Position numbers and translations under genes: made by a program. Below, piece after piece: positions 45,571-54,614 of a DNA stretch of 64,000 nucleotides. The stretch comes from VFMC01 sp963791635 (GTDB taxonomy: Bacteria > Actinomycetota > Acidimicrobiia > Acidimicrobiales > Ilumatobacteraceae), in NCBI GenBank assembly GCA_963791635.1, contig CAWBTC010000017.1:806001-870000 (forward strand), given 5' to 3'. The notes beneath the pieces were generated by a model. That model was not told the origin of the DNA. It saw nothing but the letters and a program-made list of their open reading frames with translations, and did no database searches. The stretch's first letter is position 1, and every line of letters starts with the position of its first letter.

Positions 45571-46960
45571 GGTCGAACCAGTGGTCACCGCCGAGGATGC
45601 GATCGGCCTCGGCCGGACCCCACGAGCCGCGGAAGTACGGATGCACCGGACCGGGCTGGTCGAGCGCCGGTTGGATGACCCGCCAGGTCTGTTCCACGAC
45701 GTCTTCGCGGGCGAAGCGTCGCGATGAACCGGCGATCGCATCGTCGAGCAGGCGCTCGTACGCCTCGCGCCGCTCGCCGAGTGCTGCCGCGAAGTCGACG
45801 GCGAGGTCGACGTTCTGACTGTCGAGGTGAGGGCCGGGTGTCTTGGCCTGCACGGTGAAGGTGACACCATCGTGCTTGCCGAGGCGGAAGCGAACGAGGT
45901 TGCGGTGCGGCGTGGGTCCGCCCGCCTCGTCGAACAGCAATGCCGGTGGTTCGCGGAACTCGATCACGACCTCGGTGGCCGACTTGGTGAGCGACTTGCC
46001 ACACCTCACGTACCAGGGCACGCCGGCCCATCGCCACGAGTCGATCTCGAGGCGGGCGGCGGAGAAGGTGTCGACCTGCGAATCGGGAGCGACGCCGGGT
46101 TCGTCGCGATAGCCGACGTACTGGCCACGCACGAGGTTGGCCGGATCGATCGGGCGCATCGCTGCGAACACCTTGGCCTTCTCGTCCTGGAGGAAGCCTG
46201 CGTCGGGACCGACGGGTGGCTCCATCGCAACGAGCGAGAGCACCTGCAGGAGATGGTTCTGCATGATGTCACGAATCGAGCCGACGCCGTCATAGAAGCT
46301 GCCGCGACCCTCCACGCCGATCGTCTCGCTCATCGTGATCTGCACGCTGCGCACGTAGTTCCGGTTCCACACCGGTTCGAGCAGTGTGTTGGAGAACCGG
46401 AACACGAGCAGGTCCTCGACGCTTTCCTTCCCGAGGTAGTGATCGATGCGGAAGATCCGCTCCTCGGGGAAGACCGAGTGCAGCGTGGTGTTCAGTTCGG
46501 TCGCGCTCGCGAGGTCGCGACCGAAGGGTTTCTCCACCACGATTCGACCCCGCACGTTCAATCCGACCGAGGCGAGCGACTCCGCGACTGTCGGGAACAT
46601 CGTGGGCGGGATCGCCATGTAGAACACGGCGTTCGTGCTGCCGGCGCGATCGAGCGAGTCGCGCAACCCCTCCCAGGTGGTCGGGTCGGAGTAGTCACCC
46701 TGGATGAGATCGAGGCGCTTCATCAGCGGCTCGATCGCCGAGGCGTGCGCGTCGGGGATCGACTGCAGGATCGAGTCGTGCGCGTGCTGGCAGAACGCGG
46801 TGTCGGTCCAGTCGCTGCGAGCCACGCCGATCACGGGGATCTTCAGCAGGCCGCGGTGCTCCAGGTGATAGAGCGCCGGGAAGAGCTTGCGCTTGGCGAG
46901 ATCGCCGGTGGCTCCGAACAGCACCAGTGCGTCCGCGACGGGCTGGTGGGCGGTGGTCAC
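45563..46960 (-). CDS. zwf: glucose-6-phosphate dehydrogenase
   Basis: 465 aa. NADP-dependent oxidation of glucose 6-phosphate, first step of the oxidative pentose phosphate pathway. N-terminal coenzyme loop GATGDLAKRKLFPALYHL, VEKPFGRD, and the active-site RIDHYLGKESVEDLLVFRFSN are present; the C-terminus EAYERLLDDAIAGSSRRFARED is normal. GTG start overlaps the gnd stop codon (GTGA). Slightly shorter than enteric Zwf but typical of actinobacterial copies. Confidence 0.95.
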   Translation of the reverse strand: MTTAHQPVADALVLFGATGDLAKRKLFPALYHLEHRGLLKIPVIGVARSDWTDTAFCQHAHDSILQSIPDAHASAIEPLMKRLDLIQGDYSDPTTWEGLRDSLDRAGSTNAVFYMAIPPTMFPTVAESLASVGLNVRGRIVVEKPFGRDLASATELNTTLHSVFPEERIFRIDHYLGKESVEDLLVFRFSNTLLEPVWNRNYVRSVQITMSETIGVEGRGSFYDGVGSIRDIMQNHLLQVLSLVAMEPPVGPDAGFLQDEKAKVFAAMRPIDPANLVRGQYVGYRDEPGVAPDSQVDTFSAARLEIDSWRWAGVPWYVRCGKSLTKSATEVVIEFREPPALLFDEAGGPTPHRNLVRFRLGKHDGVTFTVQAKTPGPHLDSQNVDLAVDFAAALGERREAYERLLDDAIAGSSRRFAREDVVEQTWRVIQPALDQPGPVHPYFRGSWGPAEADRILGGDHWFDPA

Positions 46961-48012
46961 TTCGGCGCCGCCCCATCTCGTGGTGGGGCTACCTCGTGAT
47001 GTCCGCCGAACTGAGAGCGCATGGCCGACAGCACCTTGTGTGCAACGTCGCCGCGGTCACGCGAGTAGAAGCGGTCCCACAGCGCCGAGGCCAGCGTGGG
47101 GACGGGCACACCCTCGTCGACAGCGGCGTGCAGCGTCCATCGACCTTCGCCGCTGTCGCTCACGCGCCCGGCGAAGGCATCGAGCTGTGGATCTTGCACG
47201 AGTGCGGTGGCGGTGAGGTCGAGCAGCCAGCTCGACACCACGCTGCCGCGACGCCACAGTTCGGTGATGGCCCCGAGGTCGAAGTCGTAGCGGTAGTACT
47301 CGGGGTTGCTGAGCGGTGCGGTCTCTGCGTCCTTGGCGTGGGACTCCTTGCCGATGTCGGCCTTCGCCAGCACGTTGAGTCCCTCGGCATACGCCGCCAT
47401 CAGGCCGTACTCGATGCCGTTGTGGACCATCTTCACGAAGTGTCCGGCACCGTTGGGGCCGCAGTGCAGCCATCCGCGCTCGGCCGTGCTGGGCTCGCCG
47501 GTGCGGCCCGGAGTGCGCTCTGCGGTCTCCACGCCAGGGGCGAGGGTGTCGAACACCGATGCAAGTTCGGTCACGGCCTCGTCGTCGCCGCCGACCATGA
47601 GGCAGTACCCGCGTTCGAGGCCGAAGACGCCGCCGCTCGTGCCGACGTCGACGTAGTGGATGCCTCGCTCGGCGAGCGGCGCGGCGCGATCGACGTCGTC
47701 GCGGTACCAGCTGTTGCCACCGTCGATGATGGTGTCGCCGGGTGACAGCAGGGGTGCCAGGCGGTCGACCGTGCTGGCGACGAACGCGGCGGGCACCATG
47801 ATCCACACGTGTCGGGGCGCGTCGAGCGCTGCCACCAGTTCCTCCAGCGTGCCCACGCCGGTGACGGCCGGTGCATCGCTGTCGGCACCGGCCACGATGG
47901 CTGCGACGGCGTCGGCGCTCACGTCGTAGGCGACGCAGTCGTGACCTCCTCGTTGGAGGCGGCGCACCATGTTGGCGCCCATTCGGCCGAGTCCGATCAT
48001 CGCGATCTGCAT
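46957..48012 (-). CDS. gnd: 6-phosphogluconate dehydrogenase, decarboxylating (short type)
   Basis: 351 aa, the shorter class of 6-phosphogluconate dehydrogenase. Rossmann loop MIGLGRMGANMVRRL (VDVSADAV after the second strand suggests NAD preference), DGGNSWYRDD, and the catalytic GPNGAGHFVKMVHNGIEYGLM with Lys and His. Makes ribulose 5-phosphate from the product of Zwf after lactone hydrolysis. No lactonase gene is here. Start ATG 48012 chosen to begin at the Rossmann strand. Coupled to zwf. Confidence 0.92.
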   Translation of the reverse strand: MQIAMIGLGRMGANMVRRLQRGGHDCVAYDVSADAVAAIVAGADSDAPAVTGVGTLEELVAALDAPRHVWIMVPAAFVASTVDRLAPLLSPGDTIIDGGNSWYRDDVDRAAPLAERGIHYVDVGTSGGVFGLERGYCLMVGGDDEAVTELASVFDTLAPGVETAERTPGRTGEPSTAERGWLHCGPNGAGHFVKMVHNGIEYGLMAAYAEGLNVLAKADIGKESHAKDAETAPLSNPEYYRYDFDLGAITELWRRGSVVSSWLLDLTATALVQDPQLDAFAGRVSDSGEGRWTLHAAVDEGVPVPTLASALWDRFYSRDRGDVAHKVLSAMRSQFGGHHEVAPPRDGAAPK

Positions 48013-48065
48013 CGCAGCAGGTTGCCACGTCCAGGCGATGCCTGGGGCGTCCACGGCCCGAAAAG

Positions 48066-48071
48066 TAGAGT
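48066..48071 (+). promoter_or_regulatory. -10 box of a leaderless promoter for the mycothiol-type enzyme gene
   Basis: TAGAGT ends 6 nt before the ATG at 48078, with no Shine-Dalgarno sequence. Confidence 0.55.
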
Positions 48072-48077
48072 TCGCCC

Positions 48078-48740
48078 ATGCCCGCGTCCGCCGACCCAGA
48101 TGAGCTCCGCCGCGACGTGGAGGGCGCGACGAGTGCCCATCGCCGGCTGCTCGACTCGGTCGCCGGCCTCGGTGACGGCGACGTGCGGCGGCCCTCGCTG
48201 CTGCCCGATTGGTCGGTGGGCCATGTGCTCGCCCATCTGGCACGCAATGCCGACAGCCATGTGCGGATGCTCGATGCCGGTGCCCGCGGCGAGGTGGCCG
48301 ACCAGTACGTAGGTGGCGCTGCGGGACGCGCTGGCGAGATCGATCGAGACGCACTGGCCGATGCGGCTTGGCTGATCGCCGACCTGCGCCGCTCGAACGA
48401 CGCGCTCGAACAGCGCTGGGCGACGATGCCGAGCGAGGCATGGCACGGCGAAGGTCGCAGCATGATGGGGCCGGTTGCGCTGTCCGATCTGCCGTTCCGG
48501 CGTTGGCGCGAGACCGAGGTGCACCGTGTCGACCTCGGCCTCGGAGCGACCCCCGAGCAGTGGCCCGCTGTGTACGTTCGGCTCGAGCTCGTGCGGATGG
48601 AGCGCCAATGGGCAGCCCGCCGCCCGATGGGGCTCACGCGACTACCGGCAGCCGCGCTGGCCGCCCCGCCCGCCGAGCGCCTCGCGTGGCTGCTCGGCCG
48701 CGGCGACATCGTCGGTCTCGGCCCGGCGGGCATCTTCTGA
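48078..48740 (+). CDS. maleylpyruvate isomerase / mycothiol-dependent DinB-fold protein
   Basis: 220 aa, MDMPI N-terminal (DinB-like four-helix) family. The metal site pattern WSVGHVLAHLARNADSH supplies the His ligands, and the later RWRETEVHRVDLGLG supplies the third. Characterised relatives use mycothiol as cofactor in isomerase or transferase reactions. The presence of inositol-1-phosphate synthase in the window agrees with a mycothiol-making organism. Substrate unknown. The stop codon overlaps the CopC-CopD gene by one base (TGATG). Confidence 0.82.
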   Translation: MPASADPDELRRDVEGATSAHRRLLDSVAGLGDGDVRRPSLLPDWSVGHVLAHLARNADSHVRMLDAGARGEVADQYVGGAAGRAGEIDRDALADAAWLIADLRRSNDALEQRWATMPSEAWHGEGRSMMGPVALSDLPFRRWRETEVHRVDLGLGATPEQWPAVYVRLELVRMERQWAARRPMGLTRLPAAALAAPPAERLAWLLGRGDIVGLGPAGIF

Positions 48741-50419
48741 TGCCACCCGGGATCACCACGACGTCCAGCCGCGCCCCGCGCTCCATCCGCATCCGCATCC
48801 GGTTCGGTCGTCTTGCGCTCGTGATCATCGGTGTGGCACTGGCCGGCACTGCGGCGCTGCCCGCGGCGCCGGTGTTCGCCCACGCCTCGTTGGTGGCGAG
48901 TGTGCCGGCGCCCAGCTCGGTGTTGGAGGAGGCGCCTTCGGCGATCGTGCTCGACTTCGACGAGGCGATCGAGGCCGGCTTGTCGTCGATCCAGCTGTTC
49001 GACGCGGCACAGCGTGTGATCGATGTCGCCGAACCCACCGCAGCCTCGGGCGACGACAGCATCGTCACCGCGGAACTGCCAGCGCTCGACGATGGCATCT
49101 ACGCCGTGGTGTGGCGCGTCGCGTCGGTCGACGGCCACATCGTCGACGGTGCATTCGGGTTCACCGTCGGCACGGGTGACGCGGGCGTCGGGAGCGACGG
49201 CCTCGTGGATCAGGTGCGTGGCGGAGTCGAGGCGTCCCGATCGGTCCAGCGTGCCGCCGACGTGTTCCGGTTCGTGCTCTACGTCGGACTCGTGCTGCTG
49301 GTCGGAGCCGGCCTGTGGTCGCTGGTCGTGCCATCGTCCGAGCTCACCGGCGTTCGTCGTCGCGTTCCGGTGGTCGGTTGGGTGATGGCGTTCGCCGGCA
49401 CACTCGCAGGGTTCGGCCTCTATGGGGCATCGGCGGTGGCGGGCACCATCAGCGATGCGATCTCGCCCGAGGTGTGGGGCCGGGTCGACGGTACGCAGAC
49501 CGGCCGGATGGCGTTGGTGAGAGTGGGATTGCTCGTTGTGCTCGCGGTGCTCCTGTGGCGTCGCGAATCCAGTGGCACGATGTGGTGGCGTCAGGCGGCC
49601 GTGGCCGCGGCGATCGGCGCCCTCGTCACACTGCCGGCGGCCGGGCATCCGTCCTCGGCCACCCCGAAGGCGCTCTACGTGCTGCTCGACACGGTGCACC
49701 TCGTGTCGATCGTGGTGTGGATGGGCGGTCTCGCACTGTTCGCGCTCGGGAGCCGCACGTGGCTCGACAGCGAGCCGGTATCTCGCGCCGTGCGGATCTT
49801 CTCGCGTTCAGCGACGGTGCTCGTGCCGGTGATCGTGATCACCGGTGCGCTTCAGACCTACGAGCTCGCAGGCGGGATCGAGACCCTCACGGACTCGTCA
49901 TGGGGTCGCACCTTGCTGGTGAAGCTCTCGATCGTCGCCGTCGTCGTGGCGATCGGCGCGGTGTCGCGTTGGCTGCTGCAGAACGTGGGTGCCGGCTCCG
50001 TACGGCGCACGGTGGTGGTCGAGGCGGTGCTCGGCATCCTGGTGCTCGCGCTCACCGCCAGCCTGGTGACGCAGCCGCCGGCGGCAGCGGTCGAGGCGAA
50101 GGTCTTCAACGCCTCACTCACCCAGGCTGGCCTCATCGCCGATGTCACGGTCACCCCTGGTCGTGTGGGCGCCAACGAGGTGCATCTCGTGCTCACCCCA
50201 CCAGGTGGCAGCCTCACTCCGGTCACGTCGGTGCAGGCGCGAATGTCACTGCCCGAGCGCGGCGTGCCGGCCACGCCGGTGACGATCGTCGCCGATGGCC
50301 CGAACCACTACACGGGCTCGATCACCCTCGCCTTCGCAGGCGACTGGACCCTCGAGCTGATCATCGAGGTCACACCCGGCAACACCCTGCTGCTCTCGGC
50401 CCCGGTGCCGGTCCCGTAG
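48740..50419 (+). CDS. CopC-CopD fusion, copper-related membrane protein
   Basis: 559 aa. A signal peptide ends near VFAHA. The mature N-terminus begins with the CopC copper-binding histidine (HASLVASVPAPSSVLEEAP), and a second His is in SVDGHIVDGAFGF (residues about 40-150). Then come eight or so TM helices of the CopD type (about 180-430), including the LLDTVHLVSIVVWMGGLALF segment. The C-terminal 110 residues form an extracytoplasmic beta-rich domain. Such YcnJ-like fusions take up or sequester copper. Coupled to the preceding gene. Confidence 0.88.
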   Translation: MPPGITTTSSRAPRSIRIRIRFGRLALVIIGVALAGTAALPAAPVFAHASLVASVPAPSSVLEEAPSAIVLDFDEAIEAGLSSIQLFDAAQRVIDVAEPTAASGDDSIVTAELPALDDGIYAVVWRVASVDGHIVDGAFGFTVGTGDAGVGSDGLVDQVRGGVEASRSVQRAADVFRFVLYVGLVLLVGAGLWSLVVPSSELTGVRRRVPVVGWVMAFAGTLAGFGLYGASAVAGTISDAISPEVWGRVDGTQTGRMALVRVGLLVVLAVLLWRRESSGTMWWRQAAVAAAIGALVTLPAAGHPSSATPKALYVLLDTVHLVSIVVWMGGLALFALGSRTWLDSEPVSRAVRIFSRSATVLVPVIVITGALQTYELAGGIETLTDSSWGRTLLVKLSIVAVVVAIGAVSRWLLQNVGAGSVRRTVVVEAVLGILVLALTASLVTQPPAAAVEAKVFNASLTQAGLIADVTVTPGRVGANEVHLVLTPPGGSLTPVTSVQARMSLPERGVPATPVTIVADGPNHYTGSITLAFAGDWTLELIIEVTPGNTLLLSAPVPVP

Positions 50420-50441
50420 ACGTCCTGCGGGCGGGCTGCCC

Positions 50442-52091
50442 TCACTCGCACAACTGGGCGTCGGACAGCGGGTTGGCGAACGCGTACAGGACGGCGAGCA
50501 GCGCGTTGTGCGTGGCGGCGTCGGTGAGCGGTTCGAGGTCGTCGACGAATCCATGGAGGCGGTCACTCACCTCGCGTGGCGAGCACGAATCGCTGTCCCC
50601 GTCGAGCGGGCCGTCGAGGTCGAGCCGGTCGAGCGCGTCCACGGGCAGGTCGCCGCGCTCGATCGCTGCACCCACGATGCCGGTCACCGCGATCACTGCG
50701 GTGTCGATCGCCCGATCGCCGAACGTGCCCTGGGCCCGCGCTCGAACCTGTTCGGATGACGGCGCCACGCCCCAGCGGTCGAGGGCCTTCATCGCAACGG
50801 GCGTGAGCAGCGCCGCACCGATATCGGCGGTCATCGCCAGGCCGACGCCGGGAACCGCTGCCGAGATCACGATCCCGGCAGTGTTGACGGCGAGCTGTGC
50901 CAGCAGGCGGTTCGCCACGGCGTCGTCGATCTCCGCGTCGCGCAACGCCACCTGCACCTGGGCGAGGCTGCCGGCGAGGTCGCGGAGGAGCGTGTCGTCG
51001 ACGCGGCCGTCGGCGTCGAGCAACGGTGCGTCGGCCAACCGGGTCTGCTGAGTGGTCATCGCCCCGGCCATCGCGCGCCGTGCATCGCCCTGGTCGAGCA
51101 ACCATCGAAGTGCGTTGTCGCCGTCGTCGTACGTCCACCCCCACGCACCGGCTCGCGGTCCGAGCGCTGCCAGCCATGGTGCGACCGCAGCCGCTGCGAC
51201 TGCCGGTGCCGACCTGGTGACGCCATCGGTCACGGCAGGGAGCTCGTGCTCTTGCAGCCACTCGAGCAGGGGTCGCAACACCTCGCCCGCCGTCACCTCG
51301 TCGACGTGGTCGGGCGAGGTGCCGACGAGCAGCAGCCGAGCAATGGTGTCGTCGAACTGTGCCGACAGCAGGAGCTCGTCGGGCGGCACGCGACGGAGGA
51401 ACTCCGTGGCTGCCGTCGGCCGATCGGCGAGGGTGCGGAACAGCACGTCGGCGGCGTTGTCGCCCCCAGTGAACGAATCGGGCCACAGCTCGCCGTGATC
51501 GCCGCCCTCGCGCCAGCGGTGGAGCACGAGCGCGCACGCCGCTGCCAGGACGCGGTCGTCGAGTTCGAGGTGGCGCAGCACCAGCGCGGCAGCGAGTGGG
51601 GTCGTGTCGAGCAACGCGATGGGGAACCAACGCACATGACCGTCGTGGGGCGCTGCTGCGGCGTAGCGCATCGCGGCGTCGGCGATCTGACGGTCGAGCG
51701 AGGCGATCCCGGCTCGTGCATCAGCATCGTCGGGGTCGTCGACGAGTCGTTGCCCGAGCACGAGTCGGCGGGCAGCAAGGTCGTCGAAGACGGCGACCCA
51801 GGCGGCATCGTCGAGCTGTTGGGTGCCCGGTGCGACGGCCGGTGCGAAGAGGGCCGACAGCCATCCGGCACCCGACGTGGCGGAGGCCGTGCCGAGCGGG
51901 TCGCCGGCGAGCACGGCTCCGACGGCCGCGAGCACGTCGGATTCCAGCGATCGCTGCACCTCGCGAACGGTGTGGATCGCCGCGGTGGCCAGCGGGTCGT
52001 CACTCCGGATCGCCGCCAACTGAGTGACGGCGGACCGGACGCGTCGGCGCAACGAATCGAGCAGCAACAGGTCGTAGCCGAGCACGGTCAC
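50442..52091 (-). CDS. large helical protein paired with a WXG100-like protein, unknown function
   Basis: 549 aa. No family was recognised. Almost entirely alpha-helical and Ala/Leu/Asp-rich. An N-terminal helical region (1-90) resembles the start of proteins secreted with WXG100 partners. A central repetitive region reads VLAAACALVLHRW ... LLLVGTSPDHVDEV. A mildly hydrophobic glycine-rich segment (VNTAGIVISAAVPGVGLAMTADIGAALLTPVAMKAL, about 425-460) could be membrane-active. An acidic C-terminus follows. Translationally coupled to the small WXG100-like gene. It could be a type VII-type effector or a cell-surface protein. This is inferred from context only. Confidence 0.6.
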   Translation of the reverse strand: MTVLGYDLLLLDSLRRRVRSAVTQLAAIRSDDPLATAAIHTVREVQRSLESDVLAAVGAVLAGDPLGTASATSGAGWLSALFAPAVAPGTQQLDDAAWVAVFDDLAARRLVLGQRLVDDPDDADARAGIASLDRQIADAAMRYAAAAPHDGHVRWFPIALLDTTPLAAALVLRHLELDDRVLAAACALVLHRWREGGDHGELWPDSFTGGDNAADVLFRTLADRPTAATEFLRRVPPDELLLSAQFDDTIARLLLVGTSPDHVDEVTAGEVLRPLLEWLQEHELPAVTDGVTRSAPAVAAAAVAPWLAALGPRAGAWGWTYDDGDNALRWLLDQGDARRAMAGAMTTQQTRLADAPLLDADGRVDDTLLRDLAGSLAQVQVALRDAEIDDAVANRLLAQLAVNTAGIVISAAVPGVGLAMTADIGAALLTPVAMKALDRWGVAPSSEQVRARAQGTFGDRAIDTAVIAVTGIVGAAIERGDLPVDALDRLDLDGPLDGDSDSCSPREVSDRLHGFVDDLEPLTDAATHNALLAVLYAFANPLSDAQLCE

Positions 52092-52387
52092 ATCAGTCCG
52101 CCGAGAGCCGTGGTCGTGGAGCGAAGCTCCACTTCGTCGGCCTGGCGTTCCAGCGCCAACGCGTGGCGGCGGAGCTCATCGGTCGCGGAGTCGAGCCGGC
52201 GTTGTGCCGTGGCGAGATCGTCCCGGCACCGGTCTGCCACGGGGCCGTGCCACACGTCGTCGCCGGCGCGTCGGCGGACATCGGCCACCGAACGTTCGGC
52301 CAGCTGACCGGCGAGCGAGCGCAACTCGCGGGCGCGCGTGCGCAGTCGGACGGCGTCGGGGTTCCCGGTGGTTGCGGGGATCGGCAT
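52088..52387 (-). CDS. WXG100-like protein
   Basis: 99 aa, the expected size for the ESAT-6/WXG100 group. Two helices flank a central W46-H-G48 turn. The second helix is long and charged (CRDDLATAQRRLDSATDELRRHALALERQADEV). The C-terminal YxxxD/E export signal is not seen. The ATG at 52387 is chosen over an upstream TTG because it gives the family length. ATGA overlap with the 549-aa gene makes the pair a unit. No EccC-type ATPase is nearby, so the secretion route is unknown. Confidence 0.65.
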   Translation of the reverse strand: MPIPATTGNPDAVRLRTRARELRSLAGQLAERSVADVRRRAGDDVWHGPVADRCRDDLATAQRRLDSATDELRRHALALERQADEVELRSTTTALGGLM

Positions 52388-52427
52388 CACCGCCAAAGAG
52401 AGACAGCGCGGACGGCCCGGCGGAAAT

Positions 52428-52877
52428 CTAGAGGTGGGTGATCACCACGTGGTGAGGGAGTTGTGTCGTGGTGTCGATGAAGCCCTCCCCGATCACGGTG
52501 AAGCCCTCCCGCTCGTAGAACGCGATGGCCCGGTCTCGCGCGTTCGCCCAGACCGCGACGGCGTCGATCGAGCGGGCATGGGCCCGCCCGGCAGCGATCA
52601 ACACCGAACCGATGCCAGAACCCTGCAGATGGGTCGCCGTCGCCATGCCGCGCAACTGCACGGCGGGGAAGGTTCCGTCGGGGGCGTCGCGAGGCACCCA
52701 GGTGCTGATGGCCACGACGTCGCCGTCGATGCGGACGCCGAGGTGGATGGCACCTGGAGCGTGGTCTTCGGGGAAGGACACCTCCTTGGTGGGCGTGTCG
52801 GCGCGGAGCACCGCGAGGCGAAGGGGGTGCGTCTCCTCGGCCGTGATCTCCACGATGTGGAAATCGGGGGTGCTCAT
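52428..52877 (-). CDS. GNAT N-acetyltransferase
   Basis: 149 aa, single GNAT domain. The acetyl-CoA binding motif is QLRGMATATHLQGSGIGSVLI (R/Q-x-x-G-x-G/A variant), and the C-terminal strand-helix is WANARDRAIAFYEREGFTVIGEGF. Substrate unknown. The ATG at 52877 overlaps the stop codon of the Gfo/Idh gene, so both are in one operon. Confidence 0.85.
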   Translation of the reverse strand: MSTPDFHIVEITAEETHPLRLAVLRADTPTKEVSFPEDHAPGAIHLGVRIDGDVVAISTWVPRDAPDGTFPAVQLRGMATATHLQGSGIGSVLIAAGRAHARSIDAVAVWANARDRAIAFYEREGFTVIGEGFIDTTTQLPHHVVITHL

Positions 52878-53929
52878 CGGGCGGTTCTCCCGGCGAGATG
52901 CTCGAGCTCGCCGCCTGCTGCCGCAGAGCGGTACATGGCATCGACGATGCGGTGGGCATGCACTGCGGTGGCGAAGTCGGGATGGGCGGGCCGTGCCTCG
53001 ACCACTGCTCGCACGAACTCGCCGTCGGGGTTCATCGATCCATCGAGGAGTGGGAGGGCTGCGGCCTCCAGCGCGTCGCCGTCGATGGAGCCGGTGGTGC
53101 CGTCGCTGTCTGTCCACGAGACCGGCCCGTACCAGTCGTCGCCCTCGATCACGATGTGGCGGCGCTCACAGAACACCTCGACACGCCGAAGGCTCGGGCG
53201 AGCCAGGTTGTCGTGCCACACACTCGTGAGCGTGCCGATCGCACCACTGGAGAATGCGATCGTCGCGTTGGCGACGTCCTCGATGCCGTCGTGGCCATGG
53301 AAGTTGGCCGTGTTGGCGCTCACCCGGGCGATGTCGCCGACGAGGAAGCGGAGCATGTCGACGTCATGGATGCTGTGCTCGAGGAGCGTGCCCGCCCCGA
53401 CGAGCGCCTTGTCGGAGCGCCAGGTGGACGAGTAGTGACCCTGGATCGGGATGAACTGATCGTCGCGGAACACCACCGTCATCACACGGCCGGCAGCAGG
53501 ATCGTCGATCAGGTGTTTGGCCCAGTTGTAGGCGAGCGAGCGTCGCAGGATGAGGCCCACTTGGTTGATGACGCCGGCTGCAGCGACCTGCGCAGCCATC
53601 TGCTCGGCGATCTCGGTGCTGATCGCGAGCGGCTTCTCGCAGAAGATCGCCAACCCGCGAGCAACGGCCTTGGCGACCTGGCGAGGGTGCTCGCTGGTCC
53701 AGGTGCAGATGTAGACCGCATCGCAACCGTCGAGCACCTCGTCCTCGGAGTCGCACACGTGGTGCCCTGCGGCAGCGGCGAAGGTCTCCGCCCGCTCGAG
53801 GTGCGGGTCGTACACGCCGGCGCGCACGACGCCGAAGACCGGTTCCACGCCGCTCCGGCGAAGGCTCTTCGAGTGGTACGTGGCGATCAGGCCAGCGCCG
53901 AGAAACCCGATCCGCACGTCGTTGCTCAT
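52874..53929 (-). CDS. Gfo/Idh/MocA family oxidoreductase
   Basis: 351 aa. N-terminal NAD(P) Rossmann fold (RIGFLGAGLIATYHSKSLRR) and the family lysine motif FCEKPLAIS at about residue 100, followed by the alpha/beta substrate domain with HDVDMLRFLVGD. Members oxidise or epimerise sugars and inositols. An inositol substrate is possible given ino1 in the window, but there is no direct link. Near-leaderless promoter; first gene of a pair with the GNAT gene. Confidence 0.85.
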   Translation of the reverse strand: MSNDVRIGFLGAGLIATYHSKSLRRSGVEPVFGVVRAGVYDPHLERAETFAAAAGHHVCDSEDEVLDGCDAVYICTWTSEHPRQVAKAVARGLAIFCEKPLAISTEIAEQMAAQVAAAGVINQVGLILRRSLAYNWAKHLIDDPAAGRVMTVVFRDDQFIPIQGHYSSTWRSDKALVGAGTLLEHSIHDVDMLRFLVGDIARVSANTANFHGHDGIEDVANATIAFSSGAIGTLTSVWHDNLARPSLRRVEVFCERRHIVIEGDDWYGPVSWTDSDGTTGSIDGDALEAAALPLLDGSMNPDGEFVRAVVEARPAHPDFATAVHAHRIVDAMYRSAAAGGELEHLAGRTAR

Positions 53930-53938
53930 CGCCGTCCG

Positions 53939-53944
53939 ACACTA
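53939..53944 (-). promoter_or_regulatory. -10 box for the Gfo/Idh-GNAT operon
   Basis: TAGTGT (complement) ends 9 nt before the ATG at 53929. It lies in the short gap behind the thiamine ABC ATPase gene. Confidence 0.4.
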
Positions 53945-53951
53945 GGGCTTC

Positions 53952-54614
53952 CTACGTGGTGCTCTCGGCGGTGCCTGCTGCCGGCCCACCGAGTTCGAGC
54001 AGGGACACGACGCGATCGGCGAGCGCCGCCGCTTCGGCGGTGTCGTGGGTGACGACGAGCGCCGAGGTGCCGGTCGCGCGCAACACAGAGCCGAGGTCGG
54101 CGGCGAGGCGGTCGTGCAGCTCCGCGTCGAGCCCGCTGAGCGGTTCGTCGAGCAGGAGCACGGGGGGTGCCGGCGCGAGGGATCGGGCCAGTGCGACCCG
54201 CTTGGCCTCGCCGCCGCTGAGCGACGTGACCGAGCGGCCGGCAAAGCCGGCGAGGCCGACGAGCGCGAGCAGCTCCTCCACACGGATCAGCCGCGCTGCG
54301 GCCGCCATCTTCTGCATCCGCAGCCCGAACTCGATGTTCGCCGCGACGTCTCGGTGGGGGAAGAGCTGGTCGTCCTGGAACACCAGCCCGATGCCGCGTC
54401 GGTGCGGTGCCATCCGGGTGATGTCGCGACCATCGAGGTGGACCGTGCCGGCGTCGGGCGACAGCAGGCCGGCGATCACGCGCAGCAGCGTGCTCTTGCC
54501 GGCGCCCGACGGGCCTTGGAGCGCGACCACCTCGCGGTCGGCGACGTCGAGACGGACGCGGTCGAGCACGGTGCGCGCCCCGAACCGCACGGTGATGTCA
54601 CGCACCTCGAGCAC
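53952..54614 (-). CDS. thiQ: thiamine ABC transporter ATP-binding protein (ThiQ-like)
   Basis: 220 aa. Walker A GPSGAGKST, Q-loop VFQDDQLFPH, signature LSGGEAKRVALARSL, Walker B VLLLDEPLSGLD and H-loop VVTHDTAEA. The start is the GTG at 54614, set by GGAGG (complement 54620-54624) 5 nt upstream, which gives a 17-bp overlap with the permease gene. Thiamine specificity is inferred from the TPP riboswitch, thiN and the binding protein in the same operon. Confidence 0.85.
   Translation of the reverse strand: MLEVRDITVRFGARTVLDRVRLDVADREVVALQGPSGAGKSTLLRVIAGLLSPDAGTVHLDGRDITRMAPHRRGIGLVFQDDQLFPHRDVAANIEFGLRMQKMAAAARLIRVEELLALVGLAGFAGRSVTSLSGGEAKRVALARSLAPAPPVLLLDEPLSGLDAELHDRLAADLGSVLRATGTSALVVTHDTAEAAALADRVVSLLELGGPAAGTAESTT

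Noticed and set aside
47057..49699. An 880-codon minus-strand open frame across gnd, the mycothiol-type gene and copCD
   Set aside because: Composition is Arg/His/Pro-rich with no motif, and it is a shadow of three well-supported genes.
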